From: an uncultured Bacteroidia bacterium
GTDB lineage: Bacteria; Bacteroidota; Bacteroidia; Bacteroidales; UBA932
DNA length: 7,385 nt
Assembly (NCBI GenBank): GCA_902766985.1
Contig: CACXFP010000261.1
Location: 1 to 7,385 of the forward strand
Direction: 5' to 3'
Positions 1 to 7,385 of the stretch are shown here, piece after piece. The notes under the pieces are model-generated. The model was given only the letters and a program-made list of their open reading frames with translations, ran no database searches and had not been told where the DNA came from. Within the stretch, counting starts at the first letter, position 1, and the number at the start of each line of letters is the position of its first letter. The translations under genes were made by a program, and so were the position numbers.

Positions 1-1
1 A

Positions 2-32
2 CAAATATAATCCTTATCTCACAGAAATCAAA
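2..32 (-). promoter_or_regulatory. Putative Bacteroidota housekeeping (sigma-AB type) promoter
   Basis: On the minus strand a TTTG element (positions 32-29) is followed by exactly 19 bases and then TATATTTG (positions 9-2). This fits the Bacteroides -33 TTTG and -7 TAnnTTTG consensus at every defined base, and the spacer is in the usual range of about 19-21. The element overlaps the last codons and stop of the rhamnosidase gene and points leftward, so the start of transcription would fall just beyond the window edge. It probably drives the next gene on the same strand, which is not visible. A chance match in this AT-rich gene end is possible because both elements are short. Confidence 0.55.
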
Positions 33-2653
33 TTTTTCCCCGGCTTGAGAGAGATGTCCCCGCCTTCCACCGGAGACTTGAAGGTGGCCGTCACTCCGAC
101 GGGAAGGTCGGCTTCAATCCGGACGGCCCCGTCTTCCTTTTCCCATTTCACGCTTACCGTACCGTAGGGAGTTTCCTTGGTAACCTTCGTCCAACTGATC
201 CCTTCCGGGAACTGCGGGTCGAGGAAGAAATGCCTGTATCCGGGCGAGTTTTCGTCGGGAACTATGCCTCCCAAGGCCTGGTAGAACCAGGTGCCGATAC
301 CGTTGTAACAGTTGTGGATATGGCTGGCGCGGGCGCCCGGACGGCGGTCTTCGTGCCATTCCTCCCAGGTGGCGGTAGCTCCGTTTTCTATCATGTACAG
401 ATATCCGGGATAGTCCCTCTGGCGCAGGATTGTCGCCATCAGGTCGGCCTTGTGCTCGCGTACGCACCATTCCGTAAAGACCGGAACTCCGACAAGACCG
501 ACGGCTATGTGGCCCTTGTATTTCCCGTAGGAGAGTTCTTCAAGTTTCCTGTTGACCTTTTCCCTGAGGGAGTCGGGAACGGCCCCGACGAGGGAGGCAT
601 AGGCGATGTCCACCGGGACACCACTTCCGTAGGTGTTATCCTTAGGATTGAAGAACTTCTCATGTATCAGTGAGTTGACCTTGTCCCGGCGGGCCGCGAA
701 CTCCTGTGCTTCGTCACCTTTCCCGAGCCAGCTTGCGATCCGGGACATGTTGGCCATGACGTCGCTGACCACGCACTGGGCGAGAAGTGAGATGGATGTC
801 TCGTCGGTAGGATCGATCCCTGTGCCTCTGGGAGGAATCCAGTCTCCGAGGAACCACTGCCTGTATGAGGTCTGGGGCCATTTGCCGAGAAGGCCGTCGG
901 TGGTGTACCTGTCCACATAGGTGAGCCATTTCTTCATGTCTTCGTAGCGGCGTTCCACCATCCGGCCGTCGCCGAAATTGAGCAGGGTCCTCCAGGGAGC
1001 CTTTACGATGAAAGCGCACCAGTACGGTCCTCCGCCGGCGAAATACTCCGGGGCCGTGTGGGGAAGGCTTCCGTCTTCGTGGATTACGTCTCCCCAGGCC
1101 TGGAGCCAGTTGTAATAGAGTGGAGAGACATCGTACATTGTCTGGATGGACATGGTGCTGGAGTTGCCGTCGCCGCCGTAGCCTAGCCTCTCTATATGCG
1201 GGCAGTCCACCATGTATCCGCTGAAGGCAAGGCAGCGGAATGTGTTCCTGATCATGTCGTGGACGGCGTTGAGCCCTTCGTCCGAACACTCGAAAGAGGA
1301 AGCGGGGGAGTATCCTCCGGAAATCTGCAGGGCAGTGCACTGCGGCTCCGCTTCGAGATTGCTTATCTTGATATACCTGTAGGCCTTGTAGTTGAATTTG
1401 TTGCAGAAGACCTCGGCGTCCCCGCCCCTGGCGATGTAGGTGTCCCTCTGCTCCCTCTGGCATTCAAAGGGAAGGCCCTCGAAAAAGTGGTCGGAATACT
1501 CGAGGACGACTTCCTGGCCTTCCGTGAGACCCTTCATCTTAACCTCAGCCCATCCGGTAATATCTTTCCCTATATCCACCAGCCAGGATCCGTCTTCCTG
1601 CCTAACCGTACTGACGGCTGCGAACCGGTCGATGATCACATTGGGCTCGCACATCTGCGGGGTGCACATCATCCCCTCCACGGTAATCTCTTCGCTTCTT
1701 TTCCATTCCCTGGCGTCAAGGGAAGCCGCATCCATCGAAGAGAGGCATGTGCGGCCGTCAACCCGTTCTCCTCCGAATTCCCCGGGAGACCAGGTGCCGG
1801 TGTCGGTGTATCCTCCGGGTGTGTATTCCCACGAAGAATCAGTGCTGGCGAATACCTTGCGCAAACCGTCCTTACCGGCTGCGCTGATGTCGGCCAGGAC
1901 AAGAGGCCCTTCGCATGGTAATGTGTTGAAAACGTTCCTCTTGTACCATCCGGACCCGGCCCAGATAACTATGTCGGCCTCTCCCGATTTCAGGTAAGGC
2001 GTAATGTCGTATGTCACCGACAGGGACCTTTTGCTGAACTGGCTCACTGCCGGTGCCATGACCTGGTCGGATACCTTTTCCCCGTTGACGTAGAGTTCGT
2101 GGTAGCCGAGAGAATTGACGGTAACAAAGATATCTTTTCCCTTCGGTACGGACACTTTCTTGCGGAAGGCCGGACTCGGGACCCCGTCTCCGGCACGCAG
2201 GTATCTGCCATTCATGCCGTCGATGAAACCTATGCCGAACATGGCCGGTTCCGACCATTCCGAGGCTATGCCCCTGGAGTCCCATGAGCGGACCCTCCAC
2301 CAGCATAGCTGGCCGGCCTTAAGTTTCCTGCCCTCATAAGGAATCATGACTTGGCTGTCGGACAGTACCTTGCCGGATTTCCAGAAGTCTGCCTTGCCGG
2401 ATTCGAGCTTCCTGCGCGAAGACGCTACCTGGATTTCATGTGCCGTCTGGCAATCCCCGTCGATGGAAGATATGAGTTTGTAGCTGAAATGGGGGGATGC
2501 CGAATCTATAGCGAGGGGGTCGGTAAGATTCTCGCATTTGAGGCTGGTGACTTTCAGGGTTGATTCTTCCCCGGGGGTAGAGGTTTCTTTGCACGCGGAG
2601 ACTGCAAAGAGGACGGCGAGTGCCGTCAGGACCGTGGTTAGGAGATATTTCAT
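14..2653 (-). CDS. Lipoprotein alpha-L-rhamnosidase, glycoside hydrolase family 78
   Basis: This 879-residue protein is predicted to hydrolyse terminal alpha-L-rhamnosyl linkages in glycans by an inverting mechanism. Residues 1-20 form a lipoprotein signal peptide with lipobox VSA-C21. K22-E23 follow, resembling the Bacteroidota surface-export signal, so the enzyme is probably lipid-anchored and may face outward. Domains in order are an N-terminal Ig/Fn3-like segment (about 33-142, with WWRVRSWD and SEWS), the rhamnosidase N domain (about 160-320, with YHELYVNGEKV and WAGSGWY), a concanavalin-like domain (about 340-447, with DIGKDITGWAEV and the YRYIKI strand), the (alpha/alpha)6 barrel (about 455-800), and a C-terminal beta domain (about 801-879). 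The motif DCPHIERLGYGGD (483-495) supplies D483, the likely general acid E488, and D495. The probable general base is E764 in ATWEEW. GDW (603-605) and H780 also fit the family. Ile487 stands where Arg is usual. The ATG at 2653 is chosen because it gives an intact signal peptide; no Shine-Dalgarno is seen. The gene ends in TAA. Family assignment is firm, but substrate is not determined. Confidence 0.95.
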   Translation of the reverse strand: MKYLLTTVLTALAVLFAVSACKETSTPGEESTLKVTSLKCENLTDPLAIDSASPHFSYKLISSIDGDCQTAHEIQVASSRRKLESGKADFWKSGKVLSDSQVMIPYEGRKLKAGQLCWWRVRSWDSRGIASEWSEPAMFGIGFIDGMNGRYLRAGDGVPSPAFRKKVSVPKGKDIFVTVNSLGYHELYVNGEKVSDQVMAPAVSQFSKRSLSVTYDITPYLKSGEADIVIWAGSGWYKRNVFNTLPCEGPLVLADISAAGKDGLRKVFASTDSSWEYTPGGYTDTGTWSPGEFGGERVDGRTCLSSMDAASLDAREWKRSEEITVEGMMCTPQMCEPNVIIDRFAAVSTVRQEDGSWLVDIGKDITGWAEVKMKGLTEGQEVVLEYSDHFFEGLPFECQREQRDTYIARGGDAEVFCNKFNYKAYRYIKISNLEAEPQCTALQISGGYSPASSFECSDEGLNAVHDMIRNTFRCLAFSGYMVDCPHIERLGYGGDGNSSTMSIQTMYDVSPLYYNWLQAWGDVIHEDGSLPHTAPEYFAGGGPYWCAFIVKAPWRTLLNFGDGRMVERRYEDMKKWLTYVDRYTTDGLLGKWPQTSYRQWFLGDWIPPRGTGIDPTDETSISLLAQCVVSDVMANMSRIASWLGKGDEAQEFAARRDKVNSLIHEKFFNPKDNTYGSGVPVDIAYASLVGAVPDSLREKVNRKLEELSYGKYKGHIAVGLVGVPVFTEWCVREHKADLMATILRQRDYPGYLYMIENGATATWEEWHEDRRPGARASHIHNCYNGIGTWFYQALGGIVPDENSPGYRHFFLDPQFPEGISWTKVTKETPYGTVSVKWEKEDGAVRIEADLPVGVTATFKSPVEGGDISLKPGKNLISVR

Positions 2654-2666
2654 GTGGTCAGGGTAT

Positions 2667-2699
2667 AAAAAGGCCGGAGCTGTTTACGCCCCGGCCTTT
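2667..2699 (-). terminator. Intrinsic terminator of the rpoBC transcript
   Basis: Read on the minus strand, the 5' arm AAAGGCCGGGGC (2699-2688), a 7-base loop (2687-2681) and the 3' arm GCTCCGGCCTTT (2680-2669) form a 12-pair stem with a single G-U wobble. A run of five T residues (2671-2667) overlaps the stem end. The hairpin starts 12 bases after the rpoC stop codon and occupies most of the 58-base gap before the rhamnosidase start. A GC-rich core with a T run is the classic form of a Rho-independent terminator. The short T run could allow some read-through into the rhamnosidase gene. The stem could also act weakly in the opposite direction, but no plus-strand gene ends here. Confidence 0.88.
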
Positions 2700-2711
2700 G
2701 ATTTAAGGATA

Positions 2712-5700
2712 CTAGAGTTCGCTCATCTGGTTCTCGTACTCGTCCTTGCGGCCGACGATGATGTCCTGGTAGTCGCTGAGTCCCGTTCCGGCGGGAATCA
2801 GGTGACCGCAGATGACATTCTCCTTGAGGCCCTCGAGGTCGTCGATACGGGCGCGGATGGCAGCTTCGCTCAGAACCTTCGTGGTCTCCTGGAAGGAGGC
2901 TGCGGAGATGAAGCTGTTCGTACGCAGTGCGGCGCGGGTGATGCCCTGGAGCACCTGCCTTGCCGTTGCTGAACGGGCTTCGCGGGCGACGATGGGCTTG
3001 AGACCCTGCCTGAGGAGGGATGAGTTCTCGTTTTCGAGGTCGCGGGGCGAGAGGATGTCACCTTCTTCGATGTCCCTTCCGTTAACCTGGAGTTTGGAAT
3101 CTCCTACGCTCAGGACATATTTCTTTCCGAAGATGGCATCGTTGACATCCCTGAAGTTCCAGTTGTCCACGAGTTCCTCGGGGAGGAATTCGGTGTCGCC
3201 CGGATCCAGGATTTCCACCTTGCGCATCATCTGCCTCACGATGATCTCGAAATGCTTGTCGTTGATCTTCACGCCCTGGAGACGGTAGACGGCCTGCACC
3301 TCGTTCACGATGTATTCCTGGGCCTTGACCGGTCCGAGGATGCCGAGGATGTCGGTAGGGGAGACTCCGCCGTCGGAAAGCCTGGTGCCTGCCTTGACGT
3401 AGTCGTTTTCCTGCACGAGGATCTGCTTGGTCATCGGGACGAGATAGGTCTTGCTGTCTCCGCTGCGGTTGGTGACGGTGATCTCGCGGTTGCCCCTCTT
3501 GATCTTGCCCATAGTGACGTCGCCGTTGATTTCGGCGATGATGGCAGGGTTGGAAGGGGTGCGTGCTTCGAAGAGTTCGGTAACCCTCGGGAGACCTCCG
3601 GTAATATCGGAGGACTTGCCGATGGCGCGGGGAATCTTGATGATGATGTCTCCGACCTTCACTGCATCACCGTCATTGGCCATGATGTGGGCGCCGACGG
3701 GAAGGTTGTAGGACTTGACGGTGTTGCCGCCGGCATCCACCACCTCGATGGTGGGGTTCTTGGTCCTGTCCCTGGCCTCGATGATGACCTTGTCCCGGTT
3801 GACAGAGTACTCGTCTGCGACTTCCTCACGGAAGGTGACGCCGTCTATCATATTGGAGAAACGGAGCTTACCGTCGCTTTCAACGATGGTGATGGCGTTG
3901 TAGGGATCCCATTCGCAGATGAGGTCGCCCTTTCCTACCTTGTCGCCGTCCTTCTTGTAGAGGGTGGCGCCGTAGGGAACGTCGTAGTGGGAGTAGGTGA
4001 TACCCGTAGTCTCGTCGATGATGCTCACCTCGGTCATACGGCTTACCACAATATCCTGTACGCTGCCATCGTCACCTGTACGCTGGATGGTCCTGAGTTC
4101 TGTGAACTGGAGCTTGCCTACGTACTTGGACTCAATGGTGGAATCGGCTGCCGTGCTGGAAGCCGTACCACCTACGTGGAAAGTACGGAGGGTGAGCTGT
4201 GTACCAGGCTCACCGATGGACTGGGCGGCGATGACTCCGACGACTTCACCCTTCTCAACCATGCGGCTGGTGGCGAGGTTGCGTCCGTAGCACTTTGCGC
4301 AGACTCCCTTGCGGGATTCGCAAGTGAGGACGGAACGAATCTCCACCTGCTCGATGGGCAGGGTGTCGATGAGTGCGGCGACGTCTTCCTTGATCTCCTC
4401 GCCGGCGGGGAGGATGAGCTCTCCGGTGCGGGGATTGAAGATGTCGTGAACCGACGTCCTTCCGAGAATCCTCTCACCGAGGGATTCAACAACCTCGTCC
4501 TTGTTCTTGATGGCAGTGGCCACAAGTCCGCGGAGGGTGCCGCAGTCTTCTTCGGTGATGATGACGTCGTGGGACACGTCCACGAGACGGCGGGTGAGGT
4601 AACCTGCATCAGCGGTCTTGAGGGCGGTATCGGCCAGACCCTTGCGGGCTCCGTGGGTGGAGATGAAGTACTCGATCACGGACATTCCCTCCTTGAGGTT
4701 GGAAACGATCGGGTTCTCGATGATTTCATTTCCGGCCGCTCCGGACTTCTGGGGCTTGGCCATAAGGCCTCGCATTCCGCAGAGCTGCTTGATCTGCTGG
4801 GTGGAACCGCGGGCTCCGGAGTCCAGCATCATATAGACGGGGTTGAAGCCCTGCTGGTCGGCGGAGATCTGCTTCTCCACGATGCCGGTGAGCTTGTTGT
4901 CTATCGAGGTCCAGAGGTCGATCACCTTGTTGTAGCGCTCGTTGTTGGTGATGAAGCCCATCGCATAGTTGCTCTTGATGTCTTCCACCTGACGGTAGCC
5001 TTCGTCGATGAGGCCTACCTTCTCCTTGGGGATGATGACGTCTCCGAGGTTGAAGGAAATGCCGGCGCGGAAGGCCTGGTCGTATCCGAGGTTCTTAATG
5101 TCGTCCAGGAACTTGGCGGTGCGGGTGACACCTGTGTTCTTGATGACCTCGGTGATGATCTTGCGGAGGGCCTTCTTGCCGAGCACGTCGTTTACGAAAG
5201 GAACTTCGTCAGGGATGTACTGGTTCACGATGATCCTTCCGGCCGTGGTCTTGACGATCTGGGTTCCCTTGGTGGGATCCTGTTTGTCAGCGGGAATACG
5301 CACGTTTATCTGGGCGTGCATGTCGATGGCTTTCTCGTCGTATGCCACTATTACCTCTTCGGGGCCGTAGAAGGTCATGCCTTCACCCTTGGCTCCGGGA
5401 CGTACCTTCGTAATGTAGTACAGACCGAGCACCATGTCCTGCGAAGGAACGGTGATAGGGGTTCCGTTGGCAGGGTTCAGGATGTTCTGGCTTCCCAGCA
5501 TGAGGATCTGGGCCTCCATGATGGCGGCGTTCCCAAGCGGGAGATGTACGGCCATCTGGTCACCGTCGAAGTCGGCGTTGAAGGCGGTACAGGACAGAGG
5601 GTGGAGCTGGATGGCCTTTCCCTCGATCATCCTGGGCTGGAAGGCCTGGATACCGAGCCTGTGAAGGGTAGGCGCACGGTTGAGAAGAACGGGATGACCC

Positions 5701-6980
5701 TTCATCACGTTCTCGAGGATATCCCAGATGACGGGATCCTTGCGGTCCACGATCTTCTTGGCGCTCTTCACTGTCTTTACGATGCCCCTCTCGATGAGTT
5801 TCCTGATGATGAAGGGTTTGTAAAGTTCGGCCGCCATGAATTTGGGAAGACCGCATTCGTGCATGTTGAGTTCGGGTCCTACGACGATAACCGAACGTGC
5901 GGAGTAGTCGACCCTCTTTCCGAGGAGGTTCTGGCGGAAGCGTCCCTGTTTGCCCTTGAGGCTGTCGGAAAGGGACTTGAGAGCCCTGTTGGACTCGCTC
6001 TTCACGGCGGAAGACTTCTTGGAATTGTCGAAGAGGGAATCAACGGCTTCCTGAAGCATGCGCTTCTCGTTGCGGAGGATCACTTCGGGGGCCTTGATGT
6101 CTATGAGCTTCTTCAGGCGGTTGTTCCTGATAATCACCCTCCTGTAGAGGTCGTTCAGGTCGGATGTGGCGAAGCGGCCGCCGTCGAGGGGAACGAGGGG
6201 CCTCAGGTCGGGAGGTATCACGGGGATGACCTTCATGATCATCCACTCGGGGCGGTTGATTCCGCTTGATTCGAGGAACCACTTCACGACGCTGAGCCTC
6301 TTGAGGAGTTCGGTCTTCCGCTGCTGGGAGCCTTCTTCCCTCATCCTCTGGCGAAGCTGCTTGGCTAGCTCTTCCACGTTGATCTCCTTGAGGAGGTCAT
6401 AGATGCCTTCGGCACCCATCTTGGCCGAGAACTTGCGGGGATCGTCATCAGCGAGCTCGTCGTTGTCGGGAACCCTTGCGAGAGCTTCGAGGTATTCGTC
6501 CTCGGAGAGGAGGTCCATCTTCTCGAGTCCGGTCTCGCCGGGCTTGATGACTATGTACTTCTCGAAATAGATGACGGACTCCAACTTCTTAGCGGGAAGG
6601 CCGAGGAGGGCGCTGATCTTGTTGGGAGCCGATTTGAAATACCAGATGTGGGCCACGGGAACGGTGAGGGAGATGTGTCCCATCCTTTCCCTGCGTACCT
6701 TCTTCTCGGTAACCTCGACGCCGCAGCGGTCGCAGACTATTCCGCGGTAGCGGATCCTCTTGTATTTGCCGCAATAGCATTCGTAATCCTTGGTAGGACC
6801 GAATATCTTTTCGCAGAAGAGGCCGTCCCTCTCGGGCTTGTATGTCCTGTAGTTGACCGTCTCGGGCTTCAGGACCTCTCCGTAGGACCTGTTGGTAATG
6901 TCCTCGGGAGATGCCAGGGAAATGCTGATACTCTGGAAGTTGCTCTTTACCTTTGTTTCTTTGTTATTGAAAGTAGGCAT
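2712..6980 (-). CDS. rpoC: DNA-directed RNA polymerase subunit beta'
   Basis: The complete 1422-residue beta' subunit forms the clamp and the catalytic centre of RNA polymerase together with beta. The N-terminal zinc site is C68, C70, C83 and C86. The lid/rudder region and the switch segment [18 protein letters not shown] (346-363) follow. NADFDGD (468-474) carries the three Asp that hold the catalytic magnesium. The bridge helix covers about 765-803, the second zinc site is C813, C887, C894 and C897, and the trigger loop begins near [15 protein letters not shown] (921-935). A long insertion in the trigger loop (about 943-1125) resembles the SI3 insert of E. coli beta'. The conserved C-terminal block [20 protein letters not shown] (1347-1366) and [17 protein letters not shown] (1384-1400) are intact. 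Residues about 1271-1340 form a stretch longer than in E. coli, as in other Bacteroidota. The ATG lies 27 bases after the rpoB stop, with a purine-rich AAGAAG just upstream and no true Shine-Dalgarno. The gene is co-transcribed with rpoB and ends in TAG before a strong hairpin. No frame break or missing key residue is seen. Confidence 0.99.
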   Translation of the reverse strand: MPTFNNKETKVKSNFQSISISLASPEDITNRSYGEVLKPETVNYRTYKPERDGLFCEKIFGPTKDYECYCGKYKRIRYRGIVCDRCGVEVTEKKVRRERMGHISLTVPVAHIWYFKSAPNKISALLGLPAKKLESVIYFEKYIVIKPGETGLEKMDLLSEDEYLEALARVPDNDELADDDPRKFSAKMGAEGIYDLLKEINVEELAKQLRQRMREEGSQQRKTELLKRLSVVKWFLESSGINRPEWMIMKVIPVIPPDLRPLVPLDGGRFATSDLNDLYRRVIIRNNRLKKLIDIKAPEVILRNEKRMLQEAVDSLFDNSKKSSAVKSESNRALKSLSDSLKGKQGRFRQNLLGKRVDYSARSVIVVGPELNMHECGLPKFMAAELYKPFIIRKLIERGIVKTVKSAKKIVDRKDPVIWDILENVMKGHPVLLNRAPTLHRLGIQAFQPRMIEGKAIQLHPLSCTAFNADFDGDQMAVHLPLGNAAIMEAQILMLGSQNILNPANGTPITVPSQDMVLGLYYITKVRPGAKGEGMTFYGPEEVIVAYDEKAIDMHAQINVRIPADKQDPTKGTQIVKTTAGRIIVNQYIPDEVPFVNDVLGKKALRKIITEVIKNTGVTRTAKFLDDIKNLGYDQAFRAGISFNLGDVIIPKEKVGLIDEGYRQVEDIKSNYAMGFITNNERYNKVIDLWTSIDNKLTGIVEKQISADQQGFNPVYMMLDSGARGSTQQIKQLCGMRGLMAKPQKSGAAGNEIIENPIVSNLKEGMSVIEYFISTHGARKGLADTALKTADAGYLTRRLVDVSHDVIITEEDCGTLRGLVATAIKNKDEVVESLGERILGRTSVHDIFNPRTGELILPAGEEIKEDVAALIDTLPIEQVEIRSVLTCESRKGVCAKCYGRNLATSRMVEKGEVVGVIAAQSIGEPGTQLTLRTFHVGGTASSTAADSTIESKYVGKLQFTELRTIQRTGDDGSVQDIVVSRMTEVSIIDETTGITYSHYDVPYGATLYKKDGDKVGKGDLICEWDPYNAITIVESDGKLRFSNMIDGVTFREEVADEYSVNRDKVIIEARDRTKNPTIEVVDAGGNTVKSYNLPVGAHIMANDGDAVKVGDIIIKIPRAIGKSSDITGGLPRVTELFEARTPSNPAIIAEINGDVTMGKIKRGNREITVTNRSGDSKTYLVPMTKQILVQENDYVKAGTRLSDGGVSPTDILGILGPVKAQEYIVNEVQAVYRLQGVKINDKHFEIIVRQMMRKVEILDPGDTEFLPEELVDNWNFRDVNDAIFGKKYVLSVGDSKLQVNGRDIEEGDILSPRDLENENSSLLRQGLKPIVAREARSATARQVLQGITRAALRTNSFISAASFQETTKVLSEAAIRARIDDLEGLKENVICGHLIPAGTGLSDYQDIIVGRKDEYENQMSEL

Positions 6981-7007
6981 ATCTTCTTGTCTTCAAAGTG
7001 TCTGTGA
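6981..7007 (-). other. rpoB-rpoC intercistronic spacer
   Basis: These 27 bases separate the rpoB stop from the rpoC start. They hold no hairpin and no match to the TAnnTTTG promoter element. The purine-rich AAGAAG that ends two bases before the ATG is the only candidate for ribosome contact, which suits Bacteroidota, where Shine-Dalgarno sequences are largely unused. The short gap supports co-transcription of the two genes. Confidence 0.7.

Positions 7008-7385
<378 letters not shown>

Noticed and set aside
230..673. A plus-strand open frame of 147 codons opposite the 3' half of the rhamnosidase gene.
   Set aside because: It lies wholly antisense to a gene with clear GH78 motifs, and its product resembles no known domain.
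714..1463. A same-strand alternative frame of 249 codons inside the rhamnosidase gene.
   Set aside because: The product is Arg/Pro/His-rich, typical of an out-of-frame reading of GC-rich coding DNA, and the main frame is uninterrupted with intact catalytic residues.
1196..1921. A plus-strand open frame of 241 codons opposite the middle of the rhamnosidase gene, with another overlapping frame of 185 codons.
   Set aside because: Both are antisense shadows of conserved rhamnosidase domains with no recognisable product of their own.
2125..2132. A TATCTTTG match to the -7 box (TAnnTTTG) on the minus strand inside the rhamnosidase gene.
   Set aside because: No TTTG lies at the proper distance upstream and the site is in the middle of a well-supported coding domain, so it is most likely chance.

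Overview
This window carries a housekeeping transcription locus with a carbohydrate-active gene directly behind it. All three genes are on the minus strand, so transcription runs right to left. The source is almost certainly a member of the Bacteroidota, most likely order Bacteroidales, with a moderately high GC content. Four things point there: an RNA polymerase beta' of 1422 residues with the Bacteroidota style of N- and C-terminal segments, the lack of strong Shine-Dalgarno sequences, a lipoprotein glycoside hydrolase with an acidic +2/+3 export-type signal, and a promoter-like element matching the Bacteroides TTTG / TAnnTTTG consensus. The genus cannot be fixed from this sequence alone.

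Layout in transcription order: the last 125 codons of rpoB enter from the right edge (7385-7008). A 27-base spacer follows, then complete rpoC (6980-2712). Twelve bases after the rpoC stop is a strong GC-rich hairpin ending in a T run (2699-2667), which should end the rpoBC transcript. Thirteen bases beyond the stem and T run, a complete gene for a lipoprotein GH78 alpha-L-rhamnosidase begins (2653-14). At the left edge, overlapping the end of that gene, a two-part match to the Bacteroidota housekeeping promoter consensus points out of the window (32-2). It would serve the next, unseen gene.

The rpoB and rpoC products are the two large catalytic subunits of RNA polymerase and are normally co-transcribed. 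The rhamnosidase is not functionally linked to them. It is a secreted, lipid-anchored enzyme expected to remove terminal alpha-L-rhamnose from plant or microbial glycans. Its neighbours towards the left, which might show a polysaccharide-utilisation locus, lie outside the window.

I do not see a novel multi-gene system, mobile element, CRISPR array, tRNA or rRNA here. The points worth a second look are how the rhamnosidase is transcribed just behind a strong terminator, a substitution in its catalytic motif, its lipoprotein export signal, and the edge promoter. A 1005-codon antisense open frame inside rpoC is best explained by codon usage.
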